From Chitinophagaceae bacterium (GTDB lineage: Bacteria; Bacteroidota; Bacteroidia; Chitinophagales; Chitinophagaceae), in the NCBI GenBank assembly GCA_021151685.1, contig JAGKWS010000015.1, positions 1-52,612 on the forward strand: DNA of 52,612 nt, given 5' to 3'. Both the position numbers and the translations under genes were made by a program. Numbering within the stretch: the stretch's first letter is position 1; the number at the start of each line of letters is the position of its first letter. The notes under the pieces are model-generated. The model worked only from the letters and a program-made list of their open reading frames with translations, did not search any database and was not told the DNA's origin. Of the stretch, positions 34,191 through 42,367 are shown one piece after another.

Positions 34191-34250
34191 GTGGGTATAT
34201 TTTTCATAAGGTGTAAGTAAGGCCTCGATTCTTCGGGGCTTTACGCTTTT
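34191..34250 (+). ncRNA. candidate small RNA or leader attenuator
   Basis: A predicted transcript begins near 34191 and reaches a hairpin GTAAGGCCTCG (34217-34227) / CGGGGCTTTAC (34234-34244), with two G-U pairs, followed by GCTTTT. That is the shape of an intrinsic terminator only about 55 nt after the promoter and 90 nt before the next ATG. No ORF fits inside. A free small RNA and an attenuator for the downstream hydrolase are both possible. Confidence 0.4.
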
Positions 34251-34340
34251 AAAGAAGTACATTATTTAATTCCTGGCTACCCCACCTGTCTGTACTTTTT
34301 TCCCCTAAACAGTAGTATTTTAGCATCTTACTTAGCATTA

Positions 34341-35102
34341 ATGGAGTACGAAGTAAAACAATCGGGCAAATTCAAGTATGTAGAAGAAGGTTCCGGCGAA
34401 CCATTGGTGTTGCTTCATGGCCTTTTTGGCGCACTCAGCAACTTCAAAGATCTTGTGGAACACTTTCGTAAAACGCATCGCGTTATCATACCTCTGCTGC
34501 CGCTATACGATCTGAATGTGCTTGAAACCAGCGTATCTGGTTTGGCAAAATTTGTTTTCCGCTTCTTCGAGCATCAGAAACTTACCAATGTACACCTCCT
34601 GGGCAACTCGCTTGGTGGGCACGTAGGGCTGGTGTTTACACTCAAACACCCCGAACTCGTGAAAACTATCGTACTCACCGGTAGTTCTGGCCTGTTCGAA
34701 AACGGCATGGGCGAAACTTACCCAAAGCGTGGCGACTACAATTACGTACAAAAGAAGACCGAACTCACTTTCTACGACCCTAAGGTAGCCACCAAAGAGC
34801 TGGTAGATGAAGTATTTGGTATCATCAACAATCGCCTCAAAGCCATAAAAATTATCACACTGGCACGCTCTGCCATCAGGCACAACCTCGGCGAGGAACT
34901 ACAACAGATAACGCAACCCGTTTGCCTTATTTGGGGCCGTAACGATACTATTACACCCCCCATGGTGGCCGAAGAGTTTCAAAAACTGCTACCCAATTCC
35001 GAACTGCATTGGATAGATAAGTGCGGCCATGCACCCATGATGGAAGTACCGGGCGAATTCAATCAGATTCTGTTACCATTCCTCGAAAAACATAAAGGAT
35101 AA
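34341..35102 (+). CDS. alpha/beta hydrolase
   Basis: This 253-residue cytosolic hydrolase has a complete catalytic triad: S90 in the nucleophile elbow GNSLGG, D202 in WGRNDTITPP and H230 in CGHAPMMEVP. The oxyanion-hole motif HGLFG is at about 26-30. The sequence resembles the MhpC/2-hydroxy-6-ketonona-dienedioate hydrolase group, but the substrate cannot be read from the sequence. It is followed by a CBS protein 45 nt downstream. Confidence 0.88.
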   Translation: MEYEVKQSGKFKYVEEGSGEPLVLLHGLFGALSNFKDLVEHFRKTHRVIIPLLPLYDLNVLETSVSGLAKFVFRFFEHQKLTNVHLLGNSLGGHVGLVFTLKHPELVKTIVLTGSSGLFENGMGETYPKRGDYNYVQKKTELTFYDPKVATKELVDEVFGIINNRLKAIKIITLARSAIRHNLGEELQQITQPVCLIWGRNDTITPPMVAEEFQKLLPNSELHWIDKCGHAPMMEVPGEFNQILLPFLEKHKG

Positions 35103-35147
35103 AATTTGGTACACTTATTGAACTGTATTCAATAAACCTGCTTCAAT

Positions 35148-35807
35148 ATGAGTACGCAAAACCTGATGGCAGCGTCCATCCCGTTACTATCGCCTACCGA
35201 TACTGTGGCAAGAGCCATAGCACTGTGCGAGGATAATAAACTGGCAGCATTGCCCGTAGCCGATGATGGCGGGTACGTGGGTACTATTACAGAGAATAGT
35301 TTGCTGGAGGCACCAGACGACTCAGTAACTTTAGCCGATTCCGGCCTGCTGGGTTTTCGGCCCGCTATTAGCGAATTTGCACACCCCTACGAGGCATTTA
35401 CTACCATGCACGATGCCCGGCTTACCATATTACCCGTGGTAGACAATCAGCAGCGGTATCTAGGCAGCATATCACGAGATGCGCTGGTAGATTATTTTGC
35501 CACCGAAACCGCTATTGGCAGCCCCGGCGGCATTCTGGAAATAGAGGTAGCACCACGCAGCTACTCGCTGTACGATATTGCACGCATCTGCGAAAACGAA
35601 GATGTGGCCATACTGGGTATGCAAATGCGTACCACACCCGATGGTAACCTGCACATTACCCTCAAGCTGAACCGTACCGTGGTAGATGCCGTCGAAGCAT
35701 CATTTGCACGCCACAACTATGTGGTAACAGAGGTATATGGCCGTCAGGCCGACAAAGAAGGGCTTGTAGACAACTACAACCTGCTGATGAACTACATCAA
35801 TATGTAA
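35148..35807 (+). CDS. CBS-pair domain protein with ACT-like C-terminus
   Basis: This 219-residue cytosolic protein begins with two CBS motifs (residues about 1-58 and 70-125; LAALPVADDGGYVGTITENSLLE and LTILPVVDNQQRYLGSISRDALV). These form a Bateman module that usually binds adenine nucleotides. The last 85 residues (ILEIEVAPRSYSLYDIARICENEDVAILGM... ITLKLNRTVVDAVEASFARHNYVV) have an ACT-like beta-alpha-beta pattern. It is probably a small energy sensor. It is in line with the alpha/beta hydrolase and the DUF3109 gene (3-nt gap), so the three are probably one operon. Confidence 0.85.
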   Translation: MSTQNLMAASIPLLSPTDTVARAIALCEDNKLAALPVADDGGYVGTITENSLLEAPDDSVTLADSGLLGFRPAISEFAHPYEAFTTMHDARLTILPVVDNQQRYLGSISRDALVDYFATETAIGSPGGILEIEVAPRSYSLYDIARICENEDVAILGMQMRTTPDGNLHITLKLNRTVVDAVEASFARHNYVVTEVYGRQADKEGLVDNYNLLMNYINM

Positions 35808-35810
35808 CAC

Positions 35811-36392
35811 ATGATTGCCATAGACAATATACTGCTCAGCGACGAGATTGTAGAAGAAGAATTTGTGTGCGACCTCAGCCGCTGCAAGGGAGGTTGCTGT
35901 GTAGATGGCGATTGTGGTGCCCCCCTCACACAAGAGGAAACTACCATATTGGCACAGATATACCCGGCCGTTACCCCCTACCTCAACCCCGATTATATAC
36001 CCCACATACAAGAACAGGGCACCCACACCGTAGACCCCGAGTATGGCTATGTAACCCCCACCGTTAATGGCGGCATATGCGCCTATGGCTATTACGATGA
36101 AGAGGGTATTGTAAAGTGCGCCATAGAAAAAGCATGGAAGGAAGGCAAGGTAGATTTCCGCAAGCCTATATCCTGCCATCTGTACCCCATACGCATCACC
36201 ACTATACCCGGCTACGAAAATGTGAACTACGAACCCCGCAAAACCTTGTGCAAGCCTGCCTGCAAGCTGGGCCGCAAGCTAAAGGTGCCCGTGTACCAGT
36301 TCCTCAAAGAACCCCTTATTCGCAAGTATGGCGAGGAGTTTTACGACACCCTGCACCAGATAGCGCAGGCGCATTTTCCGCAGCGGCCATAG
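35811..36392 (+). CDS. DUF3109 family protein
   Basis: This 193-residue protein is rich in cysteine near the start (CDLSRCKGGCCVDGDCGAPL), with further Cys in VKCAIE, ISCHLYPI and KTLCKPACKLG. Those motifs identify the DUF3109/YkgJ-like group, suspected of binding zinc or an Fe-S cluster. It is common in Bacteroidota and its function is unknown. It starts 3 nt after the CBS gene's stop. Confidence 0.85.
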   Translation: MIAIDNILLSDEIVEEEFVCDLSRCKGGCCVDGDCGAPLTQEETTILAQIYPAVTPYLNPDYIPHIQEQGTHTVDPEYGYVTPTVNGGICAYGYYDEEGIVKCAIEKAWKEGKVDFRKPISCHLYPIRITTIPGYENVNYEPRKTLCKPACKLGRKLKVPVYQFLKEPLIRKYGEEFYDTLHQIAQAHFPQRP

Positions 36393-36456
36393 TGGCTTCA
36401 TACATTTTTTGAGTGTCTTCTATTTGTTCGTTGTACCGATTCAGAGTACTTTCGCT

Positions 36457-36489
36457 GTTGGATGGGCCAATAGGCTGCATTTAATTTTG
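36457..36489 (+). promoter_or_regulatory. promoter of fabD, predicted leaderless
   Basis: GTTG (36457-36460), a 21-nt spacer, then TAATTTTG (36482-36489). By the usual Bacteroidetes spacing the first transcribed base is the A of the fabD ATG (36492). Confidence 0.6.
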
Positions 36490-36491
36490 TT

Positions 36492-37373
36492 ATGAAACAC
36501 GCATATATATTCCCCGGTCAGGGGGCACAGTTTCCCGGAATGGGCAAAGACCTGTACGAGCAAAACGAAGCTGCACGTGCACTTTTTGAGCAGGCCAATG
36601 AAATTCTCGGTTTCCGTATTACCGATATCATGTTCTCCGGCACCGAAAACGAGCTGAAACAAACCAACGTCACACAGCCCGCTATCTTCCTGCATTCGGT
36701 TATATTGTTCCTCACTACACCCGGTCTCGAGCCGCAAATGGTAGCCGGTCATTCACTGGGCGAGTTTTCGGCACTGGTGGCCAACAAGTCGCTTTCGTTC
36801 GAAGATGGCCTGCGCTTGGTAGCCCGCCGCGCCGCTGCCATGCAGCGTGCCTGCGAGATAAATCCTTCTACCATGGCCGCCGTACTGGGTATGGAAGATA
36901 GCAAGGTAGAAGAAATATGCGCATCGGTTACCGAAGGCGTGGTAGTAGCAGCTAACTACAACTGCCCCGGCCAGTTGGTCATCAGTGGCAGCAACGAGGC
37001 TATACCCGTAGCTTGCGAAAAGCTGAAAGCAGCCGGAGCCAAGCGTGCACTGGTATTACAGGTTGGTGGTGCCTTCCACTCACCACTCATGGAGCCCGCC
37101 CGGCAAGAGCTGGAAGCAGCCATAGAGGCTACCCACTTTGGCACACCGGTATGCCCTGTGTACCAGAACGTAAATGCACAACCCAGCTCAGACCCTGCCG
37201 AAATACGCCGCAACCTCATCAACCAGCTTACCGCACCCGTCCGCTGGACACAGTCGGTACAAAACATGGTAGCCGATGGTGCCACACAGTTCACCGAGGT
37301 AGGCCCCGGCAGTGTATTGCAGGGCTTGGTAAAGAAAATACACCGCGAAGCCACTACCAGCGGTATTAGCTAA
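36492..37373 (+). CDS. fabD: FabD, malonyl-CoA:ACP transacylase
   Basis: This 293-residue enzyme moves malonyl from CoA to acyl carrier protein for fatty acid synthesis. It has the PGQGAQFPGMG start, the active-site serine S88 in GHSLGEFSALV, the catalytic His in GGAFHSPLM (H196), and the late EVGPGSVLQGLVKK motif. The length is normal. It is not next to other fab genes here. Its -7 box ends 2 nt before the ATG. Confidence 0.96.
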   Translation: MKHAYIFPGQGAQFPGMGKDLYEQNEAARALFEQANEILGFRITDIMFSGTENELKQTNVTQPAIFLHSVILFLTTPGLEPQMVAGHSLGEFSALVANKSLSFEDGLRLVARRAAAMQRACEINPSTMAAVLGMEDSKVEEICASVTEGVVVAANYNCPGQLVISGSNEAIPVACEKLKAAGAKRALVLQVGGAFHSPLMEPARQELEAAIEATHFGTPVCPVYQNVNAQPSSDPAEIRRNLINQLTAPVRWTQSVQNMVADGATQFTEVGPGSVLQGLVKKIHREATTSGIS

Positions 37374-37430
37374 GCCACCACATATTACTCTGGCGTTTTT
37401 GCGCCACTTTTCATATTTTTGCTATACAAC

Positions 37431-37461
37431 AGGGGCGGTACGGTACACCTATACCGCCCCT
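37431..37461 (+). terminator. hairpin between fabD and the next gene
   Basis: AGGGGCGGTA (37431-37440) pairs with TACCGCCCCT (37452-37461), followed by TTCT. It may end fabD transcription. A TATTTTTG box at 37414-37421 just upstream means it could instead lie in the leader of the next gene. Confidence 0.55.
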
Positions 37462-37482
37462 TTCTAAAATACAACCTACATA

Positions 37483-38055
37483 ATGGCCATACTCCGTTTC
37501 CGGGTTTACTGGGAAGAAGACGATCAAACCTATCGCGACATAGAGTTGCAGACCGGACAAACCTTTATGGACTTTCATCAGTGCATCGTTAAGGCTTTCG
37601 AGTTCGACGGTAAGCACAGCGCATTATTTTACGAGAGCAACGAGCGTTGGGACTATGGTCGTTGCTTTAGCTCAGAGGTGCTGGCCAACAAGAAAGACGC
37701 ACCCGCACTGTCTATGGTCAAAACACCGGTATCAGCTCTCATTACCGTACCCGATCAGAAGTTTATCTACGTCTACGACCCCGTAAAAAAGTGGACGTTC
37801 CTCGTAGAGCTTATCGGCGTATCTAAAGAAGAAACCTACCGCCGTGTATATCCCTTCATTTTGCGCAAAGAAGGTCTTGCCCCTGCCCAGTATGGCATAA
37901 AGGGGGTAAGTGCCGACAAAATAATGGAGATAGAAGAAAAATACGACTTGGGTGCCGACGAAATGGCCGAAGGGTTTGGCGATGAAGGCGAGGGCGAAAG
38001 CGATAGCACCAGCGAGTCCGATTCATACACCGAGGATACCGGCTCCGATTATTAG
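37483..38055 (+). CDS. pRiA4b ORF-3-like (IS1096 TnpR-like) protein with acidic tail
   Basis: This 190-residue cytosolic protein has the pRiA4b ORF-3-like fold: LRFRVYWEEDDQTYRDIELQ, LHxAI-type segment FMDFHQCIVKAFEFDGKHSALF, and a C-terminal WTFLVELIGVSKEE. The last 35 residues are very acidic and Ser-rich (EGFGDEGEGESDSTSESDS), probably disordered. Despite the plasmid/transposon-derived family name it lies in the same place, before miaA, in many Bacteroidota and shows no sign of mobility. Function unknown. Confidence 0.75.
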   Translation: MAILRFRVYWEEDDQTYRDIELQTGQTFMDFHQCIVKAFEFDGKHSALFYESNERWDYGRCFSSEVLANKKDAPALSMVKTPVSALITVPDQKFIYVYDPVKKWTFLVELIGVSKEETYRRVYPFILRKEGLAPAQYGIKGVSADKIMEIEEKYDLGADEMAEGFGDEGEGESDSTSESDSYTEDTGSDY

Positions 38056-38089
38056 AGCCCGTCTGTAACCATACTCATTCCTGCATACC

Positions 38090-39010
38090 ATGGGGCCCAC
38101 ACAACAGCAACCGGTAGTATTGGTAGTGGCCGGGCCTACCGCATCGGGCAAGACTGCTATATCTGTAGCATTGGCACAGGCACTGGGTACCGCTGTCATA
38201 TCGGCCGATAGCCGCCAGTGCTATACCGAAATGCAGATAGGTACTGCACGCCCCACTATGGCCGAGCAGGGTGGGGTGCCGCACTACTTCATAGGCTCCC
38301 ATTCGGTTACACAAGAACTGTCTGCCGCTCATTACGAGGAGCTGGCACTGGGTTATCTGTCACAAACATTTGCCCATAACAGCACCGCTGTTGTGTGTGG
38401 CGGTACCGGCCTGTACATCAAGGCACTGTGTCATGGGCTGGATCCTATGCCCACCGTACCCGCACACATAGTGGCTGCCACCGAAGAAGCCTACCAACAG
38501 CAGGGCCTTGTGTGGCTGCAACAGGCCATAGCTACCGAAGATCCGCTGTTTGCCGCTACCGGCGAGATGCAGAACCCTGCCCGCATGTTGCGGGCCTTGT
38601 CCTTTGTGCGGGCCACCGGCACCAGCATCACCGCCTACCGCAACAACACCCCTGTGCAGCGGCCCTTCCGTACCATAAAAGTGGGGCTCTACTGGCCCCG
38701 CGAAGAGCTATACCAGCGTATCAACCAACGCGTAGACAATATGATAGCCGCCGGTCTTGTAGACGAAGTACGGGCCCTGCTGCCCTACAAACATCTGAAG
38801 CCCCTGCGCACCGTAGGCTACGACGAAATATTCCGCTATCTGGATAGTGAATGGACACTACCACAAGCCATAGAAAAGATAAAACAGCATACCCGCAATT
38901 ATGCCAAGCGGCAGCTTACATGGTTCCGGGCCGATACCGATATGATATGGCTACCCGCCAATAACCCCAATATTGTACAAGAGATATTGGCTGTGGCCGA
39001 AAAAAAGTAG
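38090..39010 (+). CDS. miaA: MiaA, tRNA dimethylallyltransferase
   Basis: This 306-residue enzyme adds a dimethylallyl group to A37 of tRNAs that read UNN codons. Visible features are the P-loop GPTASGKT (about residues 13-20), SADSRQCYTEMQIGTARPT, the VVCGGTGLYIKAL motif, and the C-terminal KQHTRNYAKRQLTWFR signature. The gene lies 34 nt after the acidic-tail protein. MiaE, which acts later on the same base, is encoded about 11 kb downstream. Confidence 0.95.
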   Translation: MGPTQQQPVVLVVAGPTASGKTAISVALAQALGTAVISADSRQCYTEMQIGTARPTMAEQGGVPHYFIGSHSVTQELSAAHYEELALGYLSQTFAHNSTAVVCGGTGLYIKALCHGLDPMPTVPAHIVAATEEAYQQQGLVWLQQAIATEDPLFAATGEMQNPARMLRALSFVRATGTSITAYRNNTPVQRPFRTIKVGLYWPREELYQRINQRVDNMIAAGLVDEVRALLPYKHLKPLRTVGYDEIFRYLDSEWTLPQAIEKIKQHTRNYAKRQLTWFRADTDMIWLPANNPNIVQEILAVAEKK

Positions 39011-39028
39011 AAAAAAGTTACAAAAACA

Positions 39029-39059
39029 TTTGGCAGAATAAAAATGGTGCGTATCTTTG
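39029..39059 (+). promoter_or_regulatory. consensus promoter of tRNA-Lys
   Basis: TTTG (39029-39032), a 19-nt spacer, then TATCTTTG (39052-39059): the textbook Bacteroidetes promoter, about 65 nt upstream of the tRNA. Confidence 0.8.
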
Positions 39060-39126
39060 CAATCCCAAATCGGAAACGAATAGGGTGGTAAGTGAAAGTA
39101 TCGAACCACTTTCACACAATTACTAA

Positions 39127-39199
39127 GATCTCGTAGCTCAGTTGGTAGAGCAATACACTTTTAATGTATGGGTCTTGGGTTCGAGTCCCAACGAGATCA
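39127..39199 (+). tRNA. tRNA-Lys (anticodon TTT)
   Basis: A full cloverleaf: acceptor stem GATCTCG (39127-39133) with CGAGATC (39092-39098 of this line, i.e. 39192-39198), discriminator A39199, anticodon TTT at 39160-39162, and T-arm TTGGG/CCCAA with loop TTCGAGT. No encoded CCA tail. The restriction-modification genes begin directly downstream. Confidence 0.96.
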
Positions 39200-39225
39200 C
39201 AAAACCCCGCGAAAGCGGGGTTTTG
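39200..39225 (+). terminator. terminator of tRNA-Lys
   Basis: CAAAACCCCGC (39200-39210) and GCGGGGTTTTG (39215-39225) form an 11-bp stem with a GAAA tetraloop directly after the tRNA. Confidence 0.9.
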
Positions 39226-39289
39226 TCGTTTTAGGGAAAATGCAATTCCTTTGTTTTAGGCACAAACATATCATTGTGTCTGTACAGTT

Positions 39290-39475
39290 TTGGTAGTCAT
39301 ATATTATTATCAATGTGAAAGCAAAGGAATTGCTTCACCCGCTGAAAATGTTGTATTGTATTTGGACGAAAAATTTATAGTCAATCCTATAGCGTTTCAA
39401 ATAAAAAGACTATATTTTTATATGTCGGATATCTCGGCAATGATTGGAGTAAAAAAGCCTATAAAACTGGTATAA
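39290..39475 (+). other. short open frame in the same frame as the methyltransferase, ended by TAA
   Basis: A 61-codon frame (TTG start at 39290, or ATG 39421 for 18 codons) ends in TAA at 39473-39475 and is immediately followed, in frame, by the GTG of the methyltransferase. Its end (KKPIKLV) resembles the start of the methyltransferase (IKVVELFAGVGG). It may be a lost N-terminal extension, a leader peptide or chance. It is AT-rich like the RM genes. Confidence 0.3.
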
Positions 39476-40771
39476 GTGGATAGTGAAATTAAAGTTGTAG
39501 AATTATTTGCGGGGGTTGGTGGTTTTCGAATTGGGTTAGAAGGATGGGATGGCAAATCTGTTTCATCTGGATACAAGGAATCATATAACTCACCTTACAG
39601 AGTTGTTTGGAGTAACCAATGGGAGCCTTCGACCAAAGTCCAGCATGCCTCATTGGTGTATGAAAATCGTTTTGGGAAAGAAGGACACTCAAACGTAGAT
39701 ATTACGCAAGTTGATGTTTCAGAGATTCCTGATCACGATTTGTTAGTTGGTGGCTTTCCCTGTCAAGACTATTCTGTCGCTACAACATTGAAAAATTCCA
39801 AAGGGCTAATAGGAAAGAAAGGCGTATTATGGTGGAGTATTCACAAAATACTATCAGAGAAAAAGAAGAAACCTAGGTATTTATTTCTGGAAAATGTTGA
39901 TCGTTTGCTTATCTCTCCATCAGAACAAAGGGGACGTGATTTTGCAATCATATTGCAAAGTCTTAATGAGTTAGGCTATGCAGTTGAGTGGAAAATAATA
40001 AATGCAGCAGATTATGGTATGCCCCAAAAAAGAAGAAGAATTTTTATATTGGCATATTTACAAGGAACTGACCTTTATGAAAAAGTACGGATGGTAACAG
40101 CTAAAGAATGGATTTTGCAAGTAGGTACTTTAGCGAAGGCTTTCCCAGCGAGATCAGAAACGGCATTGTTTGAAACTGAATTTACACTCAAGGGAGATTT
40201 GGTTTCAGTTTCTGCAAATTTCAACAAACAACAATCAGTAGGCTTATTTGAGAATACGGGCTTAATGATTGGGGGCATAGTAACTACTGTTAAAACAAAA
40301 CCAAATTACACAGGCCCTTTCACAACACTAGCTGACGTAATCCAAAATGGTGAAGTGCCTTCTGATTTTTACATTGACCAATCTGATCTTGGCAAATGGA
40401 TATATTTGAAAGGACCCAAAAAAGAATTGAGAAAAAACGCCTCTGGCTTTGAATATAATTACAGTGAGGGTGGTATGATATTTCCTGATTCTCTAGACAA
40501 ACCGTCAAGAACAATTATTACTGGTGAAGGAGGACGGTCTCCTTCAAGGTTTAAACATGTGATACAAACAAACAAGGGGTACAGGAGATTATCACCAGTT
40601 GAGTTAGAAAGGCTCAATATGTTTCCGGATAATCATACAAAATTAGACGGAATTTCAGATGCCAAGAGGGCTTTTTTCATGGGAAACGCTTTAGTAGTAG
40701 GTGTTATTGAGAAAATAGGAATTACATTGAGTAAAATTATACATGATGAATTTGCCTTACGACACTCTTAA
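39476..40771 (+). CDS. DNA (cytosine-5) methyltransferase, Sau3AI-type partner
   Basis: This 431-residue C5-cytosine methyltransferase shows motif I VVELFAGVGGFRIGL (about 7-21), motif IV with catalytic C96 in GGFPCQDYSVA, motif VI LFLENVDRLL (137-145), motif VIII QKRRRIFILA (184-193), and motif X near the end (MGNALVVGV). The variable target domain lies at about 260-370. It should protect the host from the overlapping endonuclease gene; by analogy with M.Sau3AI the expected product is GATm5C. The start is GTG 39476, directly after an in-frame TAA, with no ATG nearby. The gene is AT-rich relative to its neighbours, so it was probably acquired. Confidence 0.88.
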   Translation: MDSEIKVVELFAGVGGFRIGLEGWDGKSVSSGYKESYNSPYRVVWSNQWEPSTKVQHASLVYENRFGKEGHSNVDITQVDVSEIPDHDLLVGGFPCQDYSVATTLKNSKGLIGKKGVLWWSIHKILSEKKKKPRYLFLENVDRLLISPSEQRGRDFAIILQSLNELGYAVEWKIINAADYGMPQKRRRIFILAYLQGTDLYEKVRMVTAKEWILQVGTLAKAFPARSETALFETEFTLKGDLVSVSANFNKQQSVGLFENTGLMIGGIVTTVKTKPNYTGPFTTLADVIQNGEVPSDFYIDQSDLGKWIYLKGPKKELRKNASGFEYNYSEGGMIFPDSLDKPSRTIITGEGGRSPSRFKHVIQTNKGYRRLSPVELERLNMFPDNHTKLDGISDAKRAFFMGNALVVGVIEKIGITLSKIIHDEFALRHS

Positions 40772-42131
40772 TAAAAAATCGGTATTGGAATACGCCAAGA
40801 AACTCAAAGGAAAATCCCTGAAAGAAGTTTGTGGCGAGAGTATTTTGGAGCATGATTTTACAGGCAAAGGAAATTTTGGCCAAGTATTGGAGAAATTCTA
40901 TTTTGGATATAATCCCAATTCAAAATCAGAGGCAGATTTTCATCAAATCAATTTAGAATTAAAAACATCTCCTTTAAGGCTGTTGAAAAATGGTGAATAT
41001 CGGGCAAAAGAACGTTTGGTACTCGGTATAATAAACTATGCTGAAATCGTTACTCAGAGTTTTGACCACAGCGATTTCTTGAGGAAAAATGCAAATCTAT
41101 TGCTCATATTTTACCTATATCAGGTCAATCTTAATATTTTGGACTACTTAGTGAAGCTCGTTGACGAGTGGACTTTCCCTAGTGCCGATTTGGCAATCAT
41201 CAAAAGAGATTGGGAATACATTAAGAAGAAAATCGCAGACGGGAAAGCACATGAACTCTCTGAAGGGGATACATTCTATTTAGGGGCATGCACAAAAGGG
41301 GCAAATGCTAGCTCCATGAGAGGACAACCATTCAATCATGTTCTAGCAAAGCAAAGAGCATTCTCGCTAAAACAAGGTTATGTTAACCATATCATAGCTT
41401 CAATTTCCAATGAAGAAACTGGCATATATGGGAAACTTCTTTCCACGCAAGCAGCCACTGAGAAGCTAACAATTGAAGAGATTGTACTTAATAAATTCAA
41501 ACCCTACTATGGAAAGGAAATTAGAAACATATTAATTGATATCGGATTAGAAATGAAATCCTCAGCGAAGAATTTCTATGCGAACCTTACTAAGGCTATT
41601 CTTGGGATTGAACTCGATAAAGAGATTGAAGAATTCGAAAAGGCAGAAATTATTGTAAGAACGGTAAGACTAAAAGAAAATAGTATGCCCAAGGAAGATG
41701 TTTCGTTTCCTAATTTTAAATATACCGCAATCGTAAATGAAACTTGGGACAACTCCGATTTTAAGGAAATGCTTGAACACAAATTTTTGTTTGTGTTTTT
41801 ACAAATAGAAAACAATCAGATTTATTTGAAAAAAGCAAAGTTTTGGAACATGCCTTACAGCGATATTCTTGAGGCGGAGAAAGTGTGGGCAATGACCAAG
41901 GATGTGGTTTCAAACGGCAACATAGTTAGGGAAGTTAGGAACGGAGTCCGCCGTACTAACTTCCCTAACAAATCGTTTAGTTCCGTGTCTCACGTAAGAC
42001 CACATGCGAAAGACTCCAAAGACACTTATCCTTTGCCAATACAAGACACTTTAACTGAAGCTAATGAATACACAAAGCATTGTTTCTGGCTCAATAGTTC
42101 TTACGTGAGAGATGAAATATACTTAAAATAG
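40743..42131 (+). CDS. Sau3AI-family type II restriction endonuclease
   Basis: This 462-residue protein aligns by eye over its whole length with R.Sau3AI, which cuts at GATC. The MutH-like catalytic set is D65, E72 and K74 (SEADFHQINLELKTS). The strongly conserved block GKAHELSEGDTFYLGACTKGANASS...RGQP...KQRAFSLKQGY, the later HVRPHAK segment and the FWLNSSYV ending all match. The N-terminal half is catalytic; the C-terminal half is the MutH-like allosteric DNA-binding domain. The ATG overlaps the methyltransferase end by 29 nt in another frame (ATG 40746 also possible). Codon use is AT-rich. Confidence 0.88.
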   Translation: MMNLPYDTLNKKSVLEYAKKLKGKSLKEVCGESILEHDFTGKGNFGQVLEKFYFGYNPNSKSEADFHQINLELKTSPLRLLKNGEYRAKERLVLGIINYAEIVTQSFDHSDFLRKNANLLLIFYLYQVNLNILDYLVKLVDEWTFPSADLAIIKRDWEYIKKKIADGKAHELSEGDTFYLGACTKGANASSMRGQPFNHVLAKQRAFSLKQGYVNHIIASISNEETGIYGKLLSTQAATEKLTIEEIVLNKFKPYYGKEIRNILIDIGLEMKSSAKNFYANLTKAILGIELDKEIEEFEKAEIIVRTVRLKENSMPKEDVSFPNFKYTAIVNETWDNSDFKEMLEHKFLFVFLQIENNQIYLKKAKFWNMPYSDILEAEKVWAMTKDVVSNGNIVREVRNGVRRTNFPNKSFSSVSHVRPHAKDSKDTYPLPIQDTLTEANEYTKHCFWLNSSYVRDEIYLK

Positions 42132-42367
42132 CGGCTTCAAAAGCTCTTCTAATCCTATACACAATGTAGAATCCCATCCTTGCCATAGTCACCTCAGTAC
42201 ATCAAATGCTCGCTTATTCTCTATATTGGCAACTAACAAAGGGTGTGGGAGCTCGCAGTGCTCCAGTGTCTGATACAAATCGACCAGTTTGTAACCGCTA
42301 AACTATCTGAGAGCACCACATCAAAAACGTGCCAGATTTCCATCTTGGCACCCCACCCAATCACCCT
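42132..42367. other. 236-nt gap between the RM system and a convergent gene
   Basis: No coding frame, tRNA or clear terminator is visible. I looked for a copy of the tRNA-Lys 3' end that would mark an attachment site and found none. Confidence 0.6.

Noticed and set aside
37483..38055. Mobile-element gene (pRiA4b ORF-3/IS1096 family name)
   Set aside because: No inverted repeats, duplication or transposase lies around it, and the spot before miaA is a usual one for this family in Bacteroidota.
39127..42367. Integrase-type island at tRNA-Lys
   Set aside because: No integrase gene and no downstream copy of the tRNA 3' end was found, so only simple insertion next to the tRNA is supported.
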